A stretch of 53,559 bases of DNA, taken from assembly GCA_025359965.1 (NCBI GenBank), contig JANYDC010000123.1, positions 1-53,559 on the forward strand. Direction: 5' to 3'. Made by a program: the position numbers and the translations under genes. The notes under the pieces are model-generated. The model ran no database searches, was not told the DNA's origin, and saw nothing but the letters and a program-made list of their open reading frames with translations. Origin of the DNA: Pedosphaera sp. Its GTDB lineage: Bacteria > Verrucomicrobiota > Verrucomicrobiia > Limisphaerales > SXQI01. Below are positions 1 to 8,924 of the stretch, piece by piece. How positions within the stretch are numbered: position 1 is the first letter of the stretch; every line of letters begins with the position of its first letter.

Positions 1-156
1 CAATCAACCATCACCCGCCTGAACATCATCCATAATTCCAACAAACTGAACCGTCTCAGCTCCGTCCCCAATCCCAATGGGATTGCATCATCTAGCCCAG
101 GGTTGGGCGCACCGCACTACCCTGGGTTAGCGTCTCATAAATTCTTTCAACCCTGA
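1..156 (+). CDS. possible tail of a gene entering the window, read into a REP element
   Basis: Frame 1 is open from the first base to a TGA at 154-156 and would encode about 51 residues. The second half of this frame (from about base 70) is only the translation of the REP-like palindromes, giving a Pro/Gly/Ser-rich stretch. Such REP-derived tails are often annotated as hypothetical proteins in PVC genomes. The first 23 codons could belong to a real upstream gene, but no family is recognisable. It may equally be chance. Confidence 0.2.
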   Translation, partial: QSTITRLNIIHNSNKLNRLSSVPNPNGIASSSPGLGAPHYPGLASHKFFQP

Positions 157-167
157 AAGCGGTTGAA
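70..167. repeat. REP-like cluster of three imperfect palindromes
   Basis: Three inverted repeats lie in tandem. The first is AATCCCAATGGGATT (70-84). The second has arms ctagcccagggt (92-103) and accctgggttag (119-130) around a 15-base loop. The third is ttcaaccctgaaagcggttgaa (146-167), with 7-base arms. The GCCCAGGGT...ACCCTGGG core and the flanking small palindromes resemble the REP elements that RAYT (TnpA-REP, Y1 HUH) transposases mobilise in PVC genomes. No RAYT gene lies in the window, so the assignment rests on sequence form only. Confidence 0.6.
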
Positions 168-324
168 CCCCCTACCTCCCTCAAACTTGCGCCGTATAAC
201 GGCAGCAGCCGAGATTGGCTTGATCGCATCGCTACCTGAGCTCAATGAAAACGGGGACATAAACCCTCGCCAACAATCCCCCAATGCGGCACATTGCCTT
301 CAAGCGCCACCACCAAGCAACACC

Positions 325-1062
325 ATGAAATCAATGCCTCACTCTTTGGCCAGCAGGTGGATACTGATGGCCTGCGGCCTGCTTATGGTGGCGCGGCTGC
401 AAGCAGCTGATCCCATTAAGGTGGTTTCGCCAGCCAGCTTCCAAGACAAAGAGGGAGAGGGTCAATCAACTGTGCTTGGAGGTGGGCCGGGAACGGATAT
501 TCGCTTCCAACAGTTTTATAGGGCAGCTAATTTCACCGGATCAGCGCCAAACGGCGGTTACATCAAAGAAATCAGCTTCCGGACAGATGGTCCGTTAGGA
601 GGAAGCTCATTGGCCGCCGTGCTGACACATGTGGAAATCCACCTAGGATATGCAGGTGGATTCAATCAGATTTCGAGGGAATATGCCAAAAATGAGGGAC
701 CAGGATATTTGCTGGTTTACTCTGGGAGTCTACAGATTCCAGCAACCCGATCAGGGCAATATGATGTCTCATTGGTTCTCCAGACCCCGTTCTATTACAA
801 TCCCCAAGCTGGGAATCTCATGCTGGACTACGTCAATTTTGGATTTGGGGCGTTGACCGGGCCGTACATGGATCGAACCGATCTCCCATCTGAAACGGCG
901 ACGCTTTATGGCGGCCGCTTTTCATTTGAAGGCATCGGCGTTTCCGCTGGGGGATTGATCACCCGCTTCAGTATTGATGCTGTGCCGGAACCTGGGTCTG
1001 CGGCCTTGTTCGTGTTGGGCGGTGTTATTCTGGCTGTTGTTCGTAGAAGGAGTGAGCCGTGA
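325..1062 (+). CDS. PEP-CTERM sorting-domain secreted protein
   Basis: This is a secreted protein of about 245 residues. I place the start at the ATG at 325 because it begins directly with a signal peptide (MKSMPHS, then a hydrophobic stretch ending near LQAA). The frame is open further upstream to a TTG at 163, but that would put some 54 polar residues in front. The C-terminus carries the tripartite PEP-CTERM signal: VPEPG, a hydrophobic helix and RRR just before the end, about 26 residues in all. In PEP-CTERM systems an exosortase processes this tail and the protein is exported or anchored, often to exopolysaccharide. No exosortase is in the window. The middle region is beta-rich and repeatedly mentions Gly/Tyr/Phe, as in other PEP-CTERM proteins. 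Its function is unknown. The REP cluster lies upstream. Confidence 0.8.
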   Translation: MKSMPHSLASRWILMACGLLMVARLQAADPIKVVSPASFQDKEGEGQSTVLGGGPGTDIRFQQFYRAANFTGSAPNGGYIKEISFRTDGPLGGSSLAAVLTHVEIHLGYAGGFNQISREYAKNEGPGYLLVYSGSLQIPATRSGQYDVSLVLQTPFYYNPQAGNLMLDYVNFGFGALTGPYMDRTDLPSETATLYGGRFSFEGIGVSAGGLITRFSIDAVPEPGSAALFVLGGVILAVVRRRSEP

Positions 1063-1149
1063 GTCTCTTTGACACTATCATCGTACAGGAATATATCCAG
1101 CCCCCGGCTCAGACTAATGGGCACTTCCAAAAACAGCTCGTTTTTTAAG

Positions 1150-1500
1150 AGCAGGCTATGGTGTTACGCTGCCTGGGCATTTCGACAAAAGCGGCATCAA
1201 CAATGACCCCCTCCTTCGGCAGCAGCCCCTGACTTGCCAGATGGGTGTTACACACTTCGAAGAGGGACTGGAAGGCTTCAGCCTTTTGAAGTGCCTCGCG
1301 GAACTCCCAGATGGTGTGCTGGTCCGGCACCGGATCGGAGAGGCTGAGACCGAGGAAGTGTTGGAAGGAAAGGCAGTCCAGGATCTGGAACTGGCTGGCC
1401 TCGTCGGAAAGATGGTAAAGACGCTGGAGGACCAGGATTTTGCAGGAGGAACCGAAAGTGATTTATTGACCGATGAAAAGGGTGGACCGCGACTAGTGGG
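1150..1500 (-). pseudogene. decayed IS5-family transposase fragment
   Basis: On the minus strand, a frame running from about 1453 down to the stop at 1145 translates to the N-terminal half of an IS5-type transposase. Recognisable pieces are KILVLQRLYHLSDEA, FLGLSLSDPVPDQHTIWEFR, and the strand carrying the first catalytic Asp, VIVDAAFVEMPRQRN. Homology stops right after RQRN (about 1166), so the rest of the DDE domain is missing. Upstream of 1453 the frame is closed by TAA, but N-terminal-like residues (RGPPF) continue in another frame, which indicates frameshifts. No terminal inverted repeats or target duplication are evident. It cannot encode an active enzyme. Confidence 0.75.
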
Positions 1501-1540
1501 TTCTGGTTTTGATCTCGGCGCTTCTGAGAGTCTTGCTCCA

Positions 1541-1753
1541 ATAACACTGATGGCCACCAATAAAAGAAATGGTCAAGTATCGCTCAAGTGGTCGGCCAGC
1601 CTGCCAGGACTGATTGTTTTGGAAGAGTCAGCTGATTTTAACAAATGGAATGGGGTGACTCAGCCAGCGGCACTTGTTAGCGGAAAATTAGTTGTAGATA
1701 TTGCAAGCTCTCCATCGGCAGGCCAGATTTTTTACCGTTTGCATCAGCAGTAA
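1541..1753 (+). pseudogene. severed C-terminus of a secreted protein
   Basis: The last roughly 70 codons before the TAA at 1751-1753 look like the C-terminal beta-domain common on large secreted verrucomicrobial proteins. They contain GQVSLKWSAS, then VLEESADFNKWNGV, and the tail QIFYRLHQQ. The frame remains open upstream to 1241, but there it runs antisense across the transposase remnant, so the 170-residue reading is a chimera. I infer that a gene on the plus strand lost its body when the IS element inserted or recombined, leaving only this tail. Confidence 0.5.
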
Positions 1754-1804
1754 CGACGTTCGGCGTTTAAGTTCAGAAATATGATTTAGCGCCGTACCAA
1801 GTCC

Positions 1805-3514
1805 TCATTTCGGCAATGATGGAGCGTTCTTCAGTGCCTCTTTGGTCATCTGGATTTTGTACGGCCCTTTCACTACCAGCAGCCGGTTGGTCTGGTTGAT
1901 GGTAAATGTTTGAGCGGTAACTCGACGTTTTTCGTCCAGGATGACCGGGCTGCCATCAAGCGAAAGTTCTCCGTTGATCGCGTCATAGCGCAGGCTTTGT
2001 CCGATGGCTGCCACCGCGTTGCCCACCACTATGACGTCGCCACGTGCAATGAGGCGTTGCAGGCGATTGGTTCCACCCAGCTCCACTTGGAGTTCCTTTG
2101 AGAGCAGATCACCCATGGCATCTTTAATGGTGACACCACCGCTGAAGAGGCCGTTGGTTCCCTCCAAGTTGAATTGTTGAGCTTTGACATCAACCCACCG
2201 GGGTCCAGACGATGCCGTAGAAGCGCTGTTGGTTCGCAGAGCTAGCAAGCCTGCCATAGGATTACCCTGCATTTGCAGGCGGACATTGACATTGCCATCA
2301 GCCTTGATGTCGCGCGTGCGTGGGCGGACGATGAGGTGATCGCTGCTTCCATTGCGCCCGGCCATGGACCACTCAGGTGAGCCGTCGATTTCCAATTTGT
2401 CGGTGGCCGGAATATAGGTGGCGGACTTTCCGGTTAATTTTTGGCCCGTGTGTTCGATGCTCACGCCTCCGTCGGCGATGATGTTCTGAATTCCGTTAGT
2501 GGCACCGGTCATTTGGAGTCTTACCTGAGCAGCGGAGAGTCTGGCGTCCTGTTCGCTTACTTTAACCAATCCTTGGAACACGGCTTCGCCCTGTTTATTT
2601 TGGTCATCTCCTTGCTCGCGATATTCAAAGGTGTCGGATTCAACGTGGAGCACTCTGTCATTGGTGGCGGTTGAATTGGTCAGGCCCATGAGGCCCACCG
2701 CTGGAAGTTCCATGAACACGCGATTTCCGGCACTGAGGAAGTTGTTGGTTCGATTGAGGGACAGCCAGTCGCTTCGGGCTTTCTGGGCTCCGCGCCGCCA
2801 GATGGCACTCCCTTCCAAACGCAGGACTCCATCCGCGAGGTTGTAACCCGCGCGTTCTCCTGAGGCCTCTATTTCACCCTGATTCAATTGGACATTGCCG
2901 CTCGCATCGATTTGTCGGAGTCGGGTTTCGCCTGTGCCGAGCAGGAGCGTCAGCTTGTCGGTCTTCAGGGTGGCCTGGCCATCCTCAACCATGACGCCGC
3001 CGGTGAAGGTGACGCGTTCGCCGACGTAATCAAGACGTTGGGCGGTGACGAAAACGGGGCTGTTGGTGTTGGACCCCTGCGCCGCACCTAGCACCGCTCC
3101 GCGCAGCAGCCGCGCGCGCACTTTATTTGAGATGACCAGCGTTGACTCGCCCGCAGTCCAGGAAAAGCCGGTGCCCGAAAGACTCAACCGGCCATCGCTC
3201 GTTTTCAGGGAGAGATCGCTTTCAGAATAGGCCAATCCGGTTTTATTATCGTAGAAACATTGGGTGGCCTCAATGGTCAGATCGGCGGAATCATCGGCCT
3301 TGAAGGTTTCCACTCGGGGTTTGAGAATCTCGAACTGGCCGTTGGCGGCAGGACGCGCGTCTTCGCCTTTCAGCACGGAACGTCGTCCCGTGCGATCCTT
3401 GGTCGGGGCCGAGAAATCCTTGATTCGACCGCCCACGCCGATCTGGGCTACCAGAATGGCGCCGCTGACCAAAAGAACGGCAATGACTACGGAGCAACGA
3501 AATAAGGTTTTCAT
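1805..3514 (-). CDS. LptA/OstA-like LPS export protein
   Basis: The 569-residue exported protein starts with a signal anchor ([23 protein letters not shown]). Most of the rest is repeated short beta-strand units of the OstA/LptA-LptC jellyroll type, for example VTFTGGVMVEDGQATLKTD, FQGLVKVSEQDARLSAAQ, and GDVIVVGNAVAAIGQSLRYD. LptA-type proteins form the periplasmic bridge that carries LPS from the inner to the outer membrane. At 569 residues it is about three times the size of a normal LptA, so it may combine the LptC and LptA roles (inference). Its start overlaps the kdsC stop as ATGA. Its own TGA again overlaps an ATG at 1808-1806, the usual coupling to lptB, but that frame closes after 11 codons, so the expected ATPase gene is absent. 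Confidence 0.8.
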   Translation of the reverse strand: MKTLFRCSVVIAVLLVSGAILVAQIGVGGRIKDFSAPTKDRTGRRSVLKGEDARPAANGQFEILKPRVETFKADDSADLTIEATQCFYDNKTGLAYSESDLSLKTSDGRLSLSGTGFSWTAGESTLVISNKVRARLLRGAVLGAAQGSNTNSPVFVTAQRLDYVGERVTFTGGVMVEDGQATLKTDKLTLLLGTGETRLRQIDASGNVQLNQGEIEASGERAGYNLADGVLRLEGSAIWRRGAQKARSDWLSLNRTNNFLSAGNRVFMELPAVGLMGLTNSTATNDRVLHVESDTFEYREQGDDQNKQGEAVFQGLVKVSEQDARLSAAQVRLQMTGATNGIQNIIADGGVSIEHTGQKLTGKSATYIPATDKLEIDGSPEWSMAGRNGSSDHLIVRPRTRDIKADGNVNVRLQMQGNPMAGLLALRTNSASTASSGPRWVDVKAQQFNLEGTNGLFSGGVTIKDAMGDLLSKELQVELGGTNRLQRLIARGDVIVVGNAVAAIGQSLRYDAINGELSLDGSPVILDEKRRVTAQTFTINQTNRLLVVKGPYKIQMTKEALKNAPSLPK

Positions 3515-4059
3515 CCTTGGTACCTATTGACCACTTTTTCCCAGCGTCCCTGGGCGCGGAGGATCAGTTCCGCAACTTCACGCACAGCGCCGTGGCCACC
3601 ATTGCGTTTTGTGACGTAGTCGGCCATTTCGCAAGCCTCGGCGGTAGCGTCCGCCGGGGCGACACTGATCCCTGCGTGCTGGAGGGCCCCCAGATCCACC
3701 ACGTCATCACCGATATAACAAATATCCGACCATGACATGGCGGCTTTTTTAAGGATGTTTTCGATCGCCTCGACCTTGCTGCCTTCAGCCTGGAACAGGT
3801 AGTCGATTTTCAATTCGGTGGCACGAAGCGTCGTGGCATAGGAGGGACGGTTGGAGATCCAGCCCACCTTGATGCCTTCCTTTTGCAGTATCTTAATGCC
3901 CAGGCCGTCGCGGATGTTGAACCGTTTCAATTCGCTTTCGGCTCCGACCCAGATGGAGGCATCGGTGAGCACGCCATCCACGTCACAGAGCAACATTCGG
4001 ACGTGGCGGAAGCGCTCTTCCAACGTGGGTGAATGGTGTCCTTCTGGAGGTGTGGTCAT
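3511..4059 (-). CDS. kdsC: 3-deoxy-D-manno-octulosonate 8-phosphate phosphatase
   Basis: KdsC removes phosphate from Kdo-8-phosphate to give Kdo, the sugar that links lipid A to the core of LPS. The 182-residue protein is a minimal C0-type HAD phosphatase without a cap. It shows motif [12 protein letters not shown] (nucleophile and acid/base Asp), FNIRDGLGI (the substrate loop typical of KdsC), motif II ISNR, and motif [16 protein letters not shown]. It forms tetramers in characterised relatives. The start ATG at 4059 overlaps the kdsA stop, and the stop overlaps the start of the LptA-like gene, so the three genes are translationally coupled and supply one pathway. Confidence 0.93.
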   Translation of the reverse strand: MTTPPEGHHSPTLEERFRHVRMLLCDVDGVLTDASIWVGAESELKRFNIRDGLGIKILQKEGIKVGWISNRPSYATTLRATELKIDYLFQAEGSKVEAIENILKKAAMSWSDICYIGDDVVDLGALQHAGISVAPADATAEACEMADYVTKRNGGHGAVREVAELILRAQGRWEKVVNRYQG

Positions 4060-4910
4060 GAGCGTGCTGCCTCCATAACTCGGACCCAGCGGGCCAGATG
4101 TTTGGGCATATCGGAGAGGGGAATCATGTTTGGTCCATCGCTCAAGGCGTTGTCGGGGTCGGGATGGGTTTCAACAAAAACACCGTCAGCACCCGCAGCC
4201 AGCGCGGCTTGGGCGAGCACCGGCGCAAATTCCCGCTGGCCGCTGGAGCGGTCTCCGGCACCGCCTGGAAGCTGTACAGCGTGAGTGGCGTCCATGACAA
4301 CTGGGCAGCCCAGCTGTTTCATGATGCTTAAACCGCGCATGTCTACCACTAGGTTATTGTAACCAAAAGTCGTTCCGCGCTCGGTCAAGAGCAGTTTTTC
4401 GCCACCCGATTCACGTACTTTTTTCACAACCTGCGCCATGTCGTTGGGAGCAAGGAACTGGCCTTTCTTAACGTTCACAATTTTACCGCTGGCCGCAGCC
4501 GCGACCAGTAAATCTGTTTGGCGACAAAGAAAAGCGGGAATTTGTAGAACATCCACCTCGCGGGCTGCGGAACTGATCTGTCCTTCGGTATGGACATCGG
4601 TCAAAATTGGCAAGCCGAGTTCGAAGCGGATTTTGGCGAGCACGGCCAGGCCTTCGTCAAGGCCGGGACCGCGAAAAGATTTGCCGGAAGAACGATTGGC
4701 CTTATCAAAACTGGCTTTGAAAATGTAGGTGACACCCAGTTTGGCGCACGTTTTAGCCATGGTGCGGGCAACCTTAAAGCACAGTGCCTCACTCTCAATC
4801 ACGCAGGGACCGGCGATAAGGAACAGCCGGTTTTTCTTCGTGAGCGATTTCCAGATGGCGTTGTTGGATAACACAGTGGTTCTTTTATCAGTGTTTTGAA
4901 TGCAAAACAA
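4056..4910 (-). CDS. kdsA: 3-deoxy-8-phosphooctulonate synthase
   Basis: KdsA condenses phosphoenolpyruvate with arabinose-5-phosphate to Kdo-8-phosphate in the cytoplasm. The sequence shows the family signature [12 protein letters not shown], then [30 protein letters not shown] and [18 protein letters not shown]. The Cys in GPCVIES, the His in DATH, the Glu in VETHP and the Asp in PDPDNALSD correspond to the metal ligands of the Aquifex-type enzyme; E. coli-type enzymes have Asn at the Cys position. The protein should therefore be metal-dependent (inference from motif). The frame begins with a TTG at 4910. A GTG at 4874 would give a 272-residue protein closer to the usual length, so the start is uncertain. 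Confidence 0.93.
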   Translation of the reverse strand: MFCIQNTDKRTTVLSNNAIWKSLTKKNRLFLIAGPCVIESEALCFKVARTMAKTCAKLGVTYIFKASFDKANRSSGKSFRGPGLDEGLAVLAKIRFELGLPILTDVHTEGQISSAAREVDVLQIPAFLCRQTDLLVAAAASGKIVNVKKGQFLAPNDMAQVVKKVRESGGEKLLLTERGTTFGYNNLVVDMRGLSIMKQLGCPVVMDATHAVQLPGGAGDRSSGQREFAPVLAQAALAAGADGVFVETHPDPDNALSDGPNMIPLSDMPKHLARWVRVMEAARS

Positions 4911-4923
4911 ATGCCGAATCGGA

Positions 4924-6552
4924 TCAACTGCTGGTCACGCCTGCTGACCATGATCGTTGAATCGAGGTGAATCGAGTGGCCCAGGCGGGGTTCGTGTCAG
5001 GGAAATCCAGATTATAATGCAAGCCTCGGCTTTCCTCCCGCTGCAAGGCGCATGCCACAATCAGTTCGGCAACTGTGGCGATATTGCGTAATTCCAACAG
5101 GTCACTGGTGACAAAAAAATCCCAGTAATATTCGCGGATTTCGGCTTTAAGATTTTTGATTCGAGCCTGAGCGCGCTGAAGCCGGCGCTGGGTGCGGACG
5201 ATGCCGACGTAATCCCACATCAGGCGGCGGATCTCATCCCAATTATGGGAGATAACAACCATTTCATCGGCATTGGTGGCTGTGCCCGGTTCCCATGGAG
5301 GCAGGCCGACCAGTTCGGTGGCCGGCAGGTGGTCCATGGCGTGATCGGCGGCCCGATGAGCGCAGACTAGGGCTTCGAGCAGGGAATTGCTGGCGAGGCG
5401 GTTGGCGCCGTGCAGCCCTGTGCAGGCTACCTCGCCCACTGCGTAGAGTCCGCCAATGCCGGTTTCACCGTCGATGTTGGTCTCAACTCCCCCGCACTGA
5501 TAATGGGCGGCAGGCACGACCGGGATGGGTTGTTTGGTGATATCGATGCCGAACTTCAGGCAGGTCTCGTAAATGTTGGGAAAGCGGCTCATGACGAAGC
5601 GCGCCGGTTTACCCGTGATGTCGAGCCACACGTGAGGGGAGCCGCTGCGTTTCATCTCCTTGTCGATGGCTCTGGCGACCACATCGCGTGGCGCCAGTGA
5701 AGCCATTGGATGGTAGGCCTGCATGAACTCAGCACCATCATAGGTTTTGAGCACGCCGCCCTCGCCCCGCACAGCTTCGCTGATCAGGAAGGATTTGGCT
5801 TGGGGATGGTAAAGGCAGGTGGGATGAAACTGGATGAACTCCATGTTTGAAATACGGGCTCCGGCGCGATAGGCCATGGCGACACCATCTCCTGTCGCTA
5901 TGTCAGGATTGGTGGTGTAGAGATACACCTTTCCGCACCCGCCAGTGGCCAGCAGCACTACATTGGCTGCAAAAGTCAGGACGATCTGCCGTGCTTTGTC
6001 CAATACGTAAACGCCAAGGCATCGGTCGGCGCCGGCCAGTCCCAATTTGCGGCTTGTGATCAGGTCGACGGCGAAATGATTTTCGAGAATCTGGATGTTC
6101 GGCTCAGCGGCGATGGCTTTGAGCAAAGCGCGCTCGATCTCACGGCCGGTGACATCCTTCGCGTGTAGGATTCTCCGCTTGGAATGTCCGCCCTCACGCC
6201 CGAGGTCCAAGGTCTTTTCATGACTTGTTGTGTCCTCCTCGGTGCTGAAATTCATCCCCAGCTCGATGAGTTCGTTCACACGCGCGGGGCCTTCCTCCAC
6301 AATTCGGCGCACAATATCTTCCCGGCAGAGTCCTGCGCCCGCCTCCAGGGTGTCCTTGACGTGCATCTCGAAAGAATCATCTTTCCCCACCACTGCCGCG
6401 ATGCCGCCTTGTGCGTAATTGGTGTTAGATTCGGCGCTGTTTTTTTTGGTGATGATTGCGACCCTGCCTTTTTGCGCGACTTTCAACGCATAGGAGAGAC
6501 CTGCGATGCCGCTGCCGAGGATGATGAAATCAAATCGTGAAACCTGGTCCAT
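4924..6552 (-). CDS. nadB: L-aspartate oxidase
   Basis: NadB oxidises L-aspartate to iminoaspartate, the first step of de novo NAD synthesis. The 542-residue protein has the FAD dinucleotide fold at the N-terminus ([15 protein letters not shown]), the succinate dehydrogenase/fumarate reductase-type segments [41 protein letters not shown] and [13 protein letters not shown], and a catalytic-region motif [10 protein letters not shown] helical C-terminal domain follows ([15 protein letters not shown]). The length is normal for the family. It lies 13 bases downstream of panC and just ahead of kdsA, so it is probably part of the same transcript. The quinolinate synthase partner nadA is not in the window. 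Confidence 0.95.
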   Translation of the reverse strand: MDQVSRFDFIILGSGIAGLSYALKVAQKGRVAIITKKNSAESNTNYAQGGIAAVVGKDDSFEMHVKDTLEAGAGLCREDIVRRIVEEGPARVNELIELGMNFSTEEDTTSHEKTLDLGREGGHSKRRILHAKDVTGREIERALLKAIAAEPNIQILENHFAVDLITSRKLGLAGADRCLGVYVLDKARQIVLTFAANVVLLATGGCGKVYLYTTNPDIATGDGVAMAYRAGARISNMEFIQFHPTCLYHPQAKSFLISEAVRGEGGVLKTYDGAEFMQAYHPMASLAPRDVVARAIDKEMKRSGSPHVWLDITGKPARFVMSRFPNIYETCLKFGIDITKQPIPVVPAAHYQCGGVETNIDGETGIGGLYAVGEVACTGLHGANRLASNSLLEALVCAHRAADHAMDHLPATELVGLPPWEPGTATNADEMVVISHNWDEIRRLMWDYVGIVRTQRRLQRAQARIKNLKAEIREYYWDFFVTSDLLELRNIATVAELIVACALQREESRGLHYNLDFPDTNPAWATRFTSIQRSWSAGVTSS

Positions 6553-6565
6553 GCTAAATCATGTC

Positions 6566-7426
6566 CTAAAGTTGATCGTTGTCGATGAGGCGTGTTTTTT
6601 CGACTCGCACCGCCAGAGCCATGTGAACCCCCTTTTTGACGCGTTTTGCGGGACGGAGAGTGTTTGCATCGAAGAAAGCGATGTAATCCACCTGGGCATC
6701 GGGTTGTGTCTCGATTCTTTGTTTGAGTTTGTTGGCCAAAGATTCGGGATTTAAAGCTTTTCCGCCTGCGACTGTGGCTTTGGCGCTTTCGATGGCCTCA
6801 TGCAGAGCGGAGGCTTGTCTCCGACCCGAAGGGCTGAGGTAACTGTTTCGAGAACTCATCGCCAGACCGTCCGGCTCTCGAACCGTTTCTGATACCAGGA
6901 TTTCAACTGGAAAATTAAGGTCGGCCACCATTTTTTTGATCACCGCCGCCTGCTGAAAATCCTTGGCTCCAAAAACGGCCACGGTAGGCAGCACAATGTT
7001 AAAGAGTTTGGCTACCACGGTGGTGACTCCGCGAAAATGCGTGGGTCTGGATGATCCTTCCATGCCTTGGCTGACCTGAAGCTCCTCAACAAAAGTTGAG
7101 AATCCTGCACCGGTCTTGGGGTACATGGAGTCGTCGGTTGGCGCGAAGATCACATTAACCCCACGCGAACGGCAGAGTCGGGTGTCTCCTGGAAGGTCTC
7201 TGGGGTATTTGGTGAGGTCATCCGTGGGGGCAAACTGGGTTGGGTTAACAAAAATGCTTACCACCACGATTCCGTGCGTTCCCACTCTTTTGCGGGCTTG
7301 AGACATTAGGCTGGCGTGGCCTTCATGCAGATAGCCCATGGTGGGAACGAAACCCACTTTTCGTCCTGCTTTTTGCCATCGGCGGGCCAGCGTATGCATC
7401 TGGACTACGTTGCGAATGATCCTCAT
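6566..7426 (-). CDS. panC: pantoate--beta-alanine ligase
   Basis: PanC joins pantoate and beta-alanine using ATP to make pantothenate, the precursor of coenzyme A. The 286-residue length is normal. The sequence shows the nucleotidyltransferase motifs: VGFVPTMGYLHEGHASL (HIGH-like), VVSIFVNPTQFAP, FGAKDFQQAAVI, and SSRNSYLS (the KMSKS equivalent). The ATG at 7426 overlaps the stop of the 81-codon gene upstream as ATGA. A 13-base gap separates it from nadB, so vitamin and cofactor genes are grouped here. Confidence 0.95.
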   Translation of the reverse strand: MRIIRNVVQMHTLARRWQKAGRKVGFVPTMGYLHEGHASLMSQARKRVGTHGIVVVSIFVNPTQFAPTDDLTKYPRDLPGDTRLCRSRGVNVIFAPTDDSMYPKTGAGFSTFVEELQVSQGMEGSSRPTHFRGVTTVVAKLFNIVLPTVAVFGAKDFQQAAVIKKMVADLNFPVEILVSETVREPDGLAMSSRNSYLSPSGRRQASALHEAIESAKATVAGGKALNPESLANKLKQRIETQPDAQVDYIAFFDANTLRPAKRVKKGVHMALAVRVEKTRLIDNDQL

Positions 7427-7668
7427 GCTTTAAATACCCGACGTTCCCTAAGCCTTAACCATGCAGTTAAAATGTCGCGGGAAGCCGCGAAACCACCAAG
7501 AAGAGACGTTCTGACAGAGACTTTGGGCGCACCCAAAAATTGGAATGCCGGGTTCCGCCCGAAAGGCGTGCTGTGGACAGCCCGGCCTGCCATCCCAATA
7601 CTTTCACCCTCCGCCACTGCATAGAAACGGCTAAGATATTGGGTCCTGTCGTAATCGCTTGTTCCCAT
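7423..7668 (-). CDS. 81-residue protein of unknown function, coupled to panC
   Basis: I do not recognise this small protein. It begins MGTSDYDRTQYLSRFYAV and is rich in Arg, Gly and Ser, with no membrane helix, no cysteines and no obvious motif. Its ATG (7668) overlaps the TAA of the GrpE-like gene by one base (TAATG), and its TGA overlaps the ATG of panC (ATGA). Overlap at both ends is the main argument that it is translated. A small coupling or regulatory peptide is possible, but so is a chance frame preserved between two genes. Confidence 0.5.
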   Translation of the reverse strand: MGTSDYDRTQYLSRFYAVAEGESIGMAGRAVHSTPFGRNPAFQFLGAPKVSVRTSLLGGFAASRDILTAWLRLRERRVFKA

Positions 7669-8801
7669 TAAAACGGAAGATCAGTTTGAGGAGTCGTCTT
7701 ACGCTTACGCGAAGGAGAGGGTGCGTCGATTACTGATTGGCCAGTAGCTGGTGGTTCTGGTTTTTGTTCCTCGGTGGCGCTTGTGGGTGTCGCCCACGGC
7801 GGCGCGTCGGACTCGGTTGCTGCAGTTTCCGTTGAGTCGAGTTTTTGAGAGCTTTCGGACTCCTCAAGTTTTTCCGCAGGCTCAAGCTCGGCGAGTTCGG
7901 AAGTCTCAGTGGTTGATGTAACGGTCACCGTGGCGATGTTCATCACCGATGTCGGCTGGGCTGCTTCAAAGGTGTCGAATGACGAGGCTGTTGCGGCTAC
8001 TGGGGCTGGTTCTGGGATTTGCGACGGCCCGAGGACTACGAGGGCTTTGCGCAAAAGTTGTCCCTGAAAGCTGATGCCTGGCGCGGCCACTCCTTGGACG
8101 ACGAATCCCGGCTCGGCTTGCGGACTTCCATCCATCATGGCAAGGGTGCGCTCATCAAATCCAATCCCAACCTCGGGGACATAAACCCCTACGCCCACGC
8201 GGCGAAGGGCATCTTGACAGGCTGCCTGAAAAGTATTGAGCTGGGCGCATACTTGGGGCTGTCCGGAGCGGAGGGCGGCTTGATGTAGCGCATGGGTATG
8301 GTCCAAAATGAGGGCAATGGTCTGAAGCCATTCCCTTTCGCCGCGACGAAGTTTTTCGATTTCCAAATTCAGATGGTCAATCTGAGTGTGTTGAGATTGC
8401 TGAAGGAATTGCTGAAACTCCACCACCTCGCGCCCCATTTGTTGGGAAACCTCACGGCCAGATTGGACGGTGGCTGCTGAAGCTTCTTGTGCAGCCTGCC
8501 AGCGGCTGGTGGCGTCAGCCACGAGCTTTCCAACTTCTGTGAGCTGGGCTATTTGCTCGACGGCGCTTTTCAACTGGGCGTTTTCTTGAAGTTGGGCTTT
8601 AGTTTCATACTCCTGAAGCCATGCTTTGCAATGAAGCCAGGCGGCCCAGGCACCCACAAGAAGACAGAGGCCGACAAGAGCCCTCTCCCAGTTGTTTTGG
8701 GGCGGCAGAAACTTGTTGAGTATCCAAAGAGTGAGCCCGACCAGCATGACATTTTGCACAACAAAGGGCCACTTCGTCAGGCTGGGTGCGTTGTTATCCA
8801 T
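7668..8801 (-). CDS. membrane-anchored GrpE-like protein
   Basis: The 377-residue protein has two hydrophobic helices near the N-terminus (about residues 13-31 and 39-58). A long coiled coil rich in Gln, Glu and Ala (about 60-180) follows. A segment then resembles the GrpE C-terminal beta-head: VGVYVPEVGIGFDERTLAMM, EPGFVVQGVAAPGISF and QGQLLRKALVVL. The last hundred or so residues are acidic and Pro/Thr/Ser-rich and end in a basic patch (RKRKTTPQT). GrpE releases ADP from DnaK; a membrane-tethered version with a disordered tail would be unusual. No dnaK or dnaJ is nearby. The GrpE assignment is by motif and layout only, so it may be a distant fold relative without exchange activity. It is the first gene of the minus-strand run ending at 1805. 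Confidence 0.6.
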   Translation of the reverse strand: MDNNAPSLTKWPFVVQNVMLVGLTLWILNKFLPPQNNWERALVGLCLLVGAWAAWLHCKAWLQEYETKAQLQENAQLKSAVEQIAQLTEVGKLVADATSRWQAAQEASAATVQSGREVSQQMGREVVEFQQFLQQSQHTQIDHLNLEIEKLRRGEREWLQTIALILDHTHALHQAALRSGQPQVCAQLNTFQAACQDALRRVGVGVYVPEVGIGFDERTLAMMDGSPQAEPGFVVQGVAAPGISFQGQLLRKALVVLGPSQIPEPAPVAATASSFDTFEAAQPTSVMNIATVTVTSTTETSELAELEPAEKLEESESSQKLDSTETAATESDAPPWATPTSATEEQKPEPPATGQSVIDAPSPSRKRKTTPQTDLPF

Positions 8802-8924
8802 ATTTATGGACTGAGAATTATCGGATTTTTAATGCAACCGCCACGAAAAATCAAAGCTCTGGTGCGAACGGTTTTGGGCTCCGTGAAGAGATTCTCTGAA
8901 TAAAGCGTGTATTCCTAGGTTCAA

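Noticed and set aside
1241..1753. A 170-codon plus-strand frame taken as one gene
   Set aside because: Its first half is antisense to a recognisable transposase fragment; only the last roughly 70 codons look like a real protein end, so it is a chimera of remnants.
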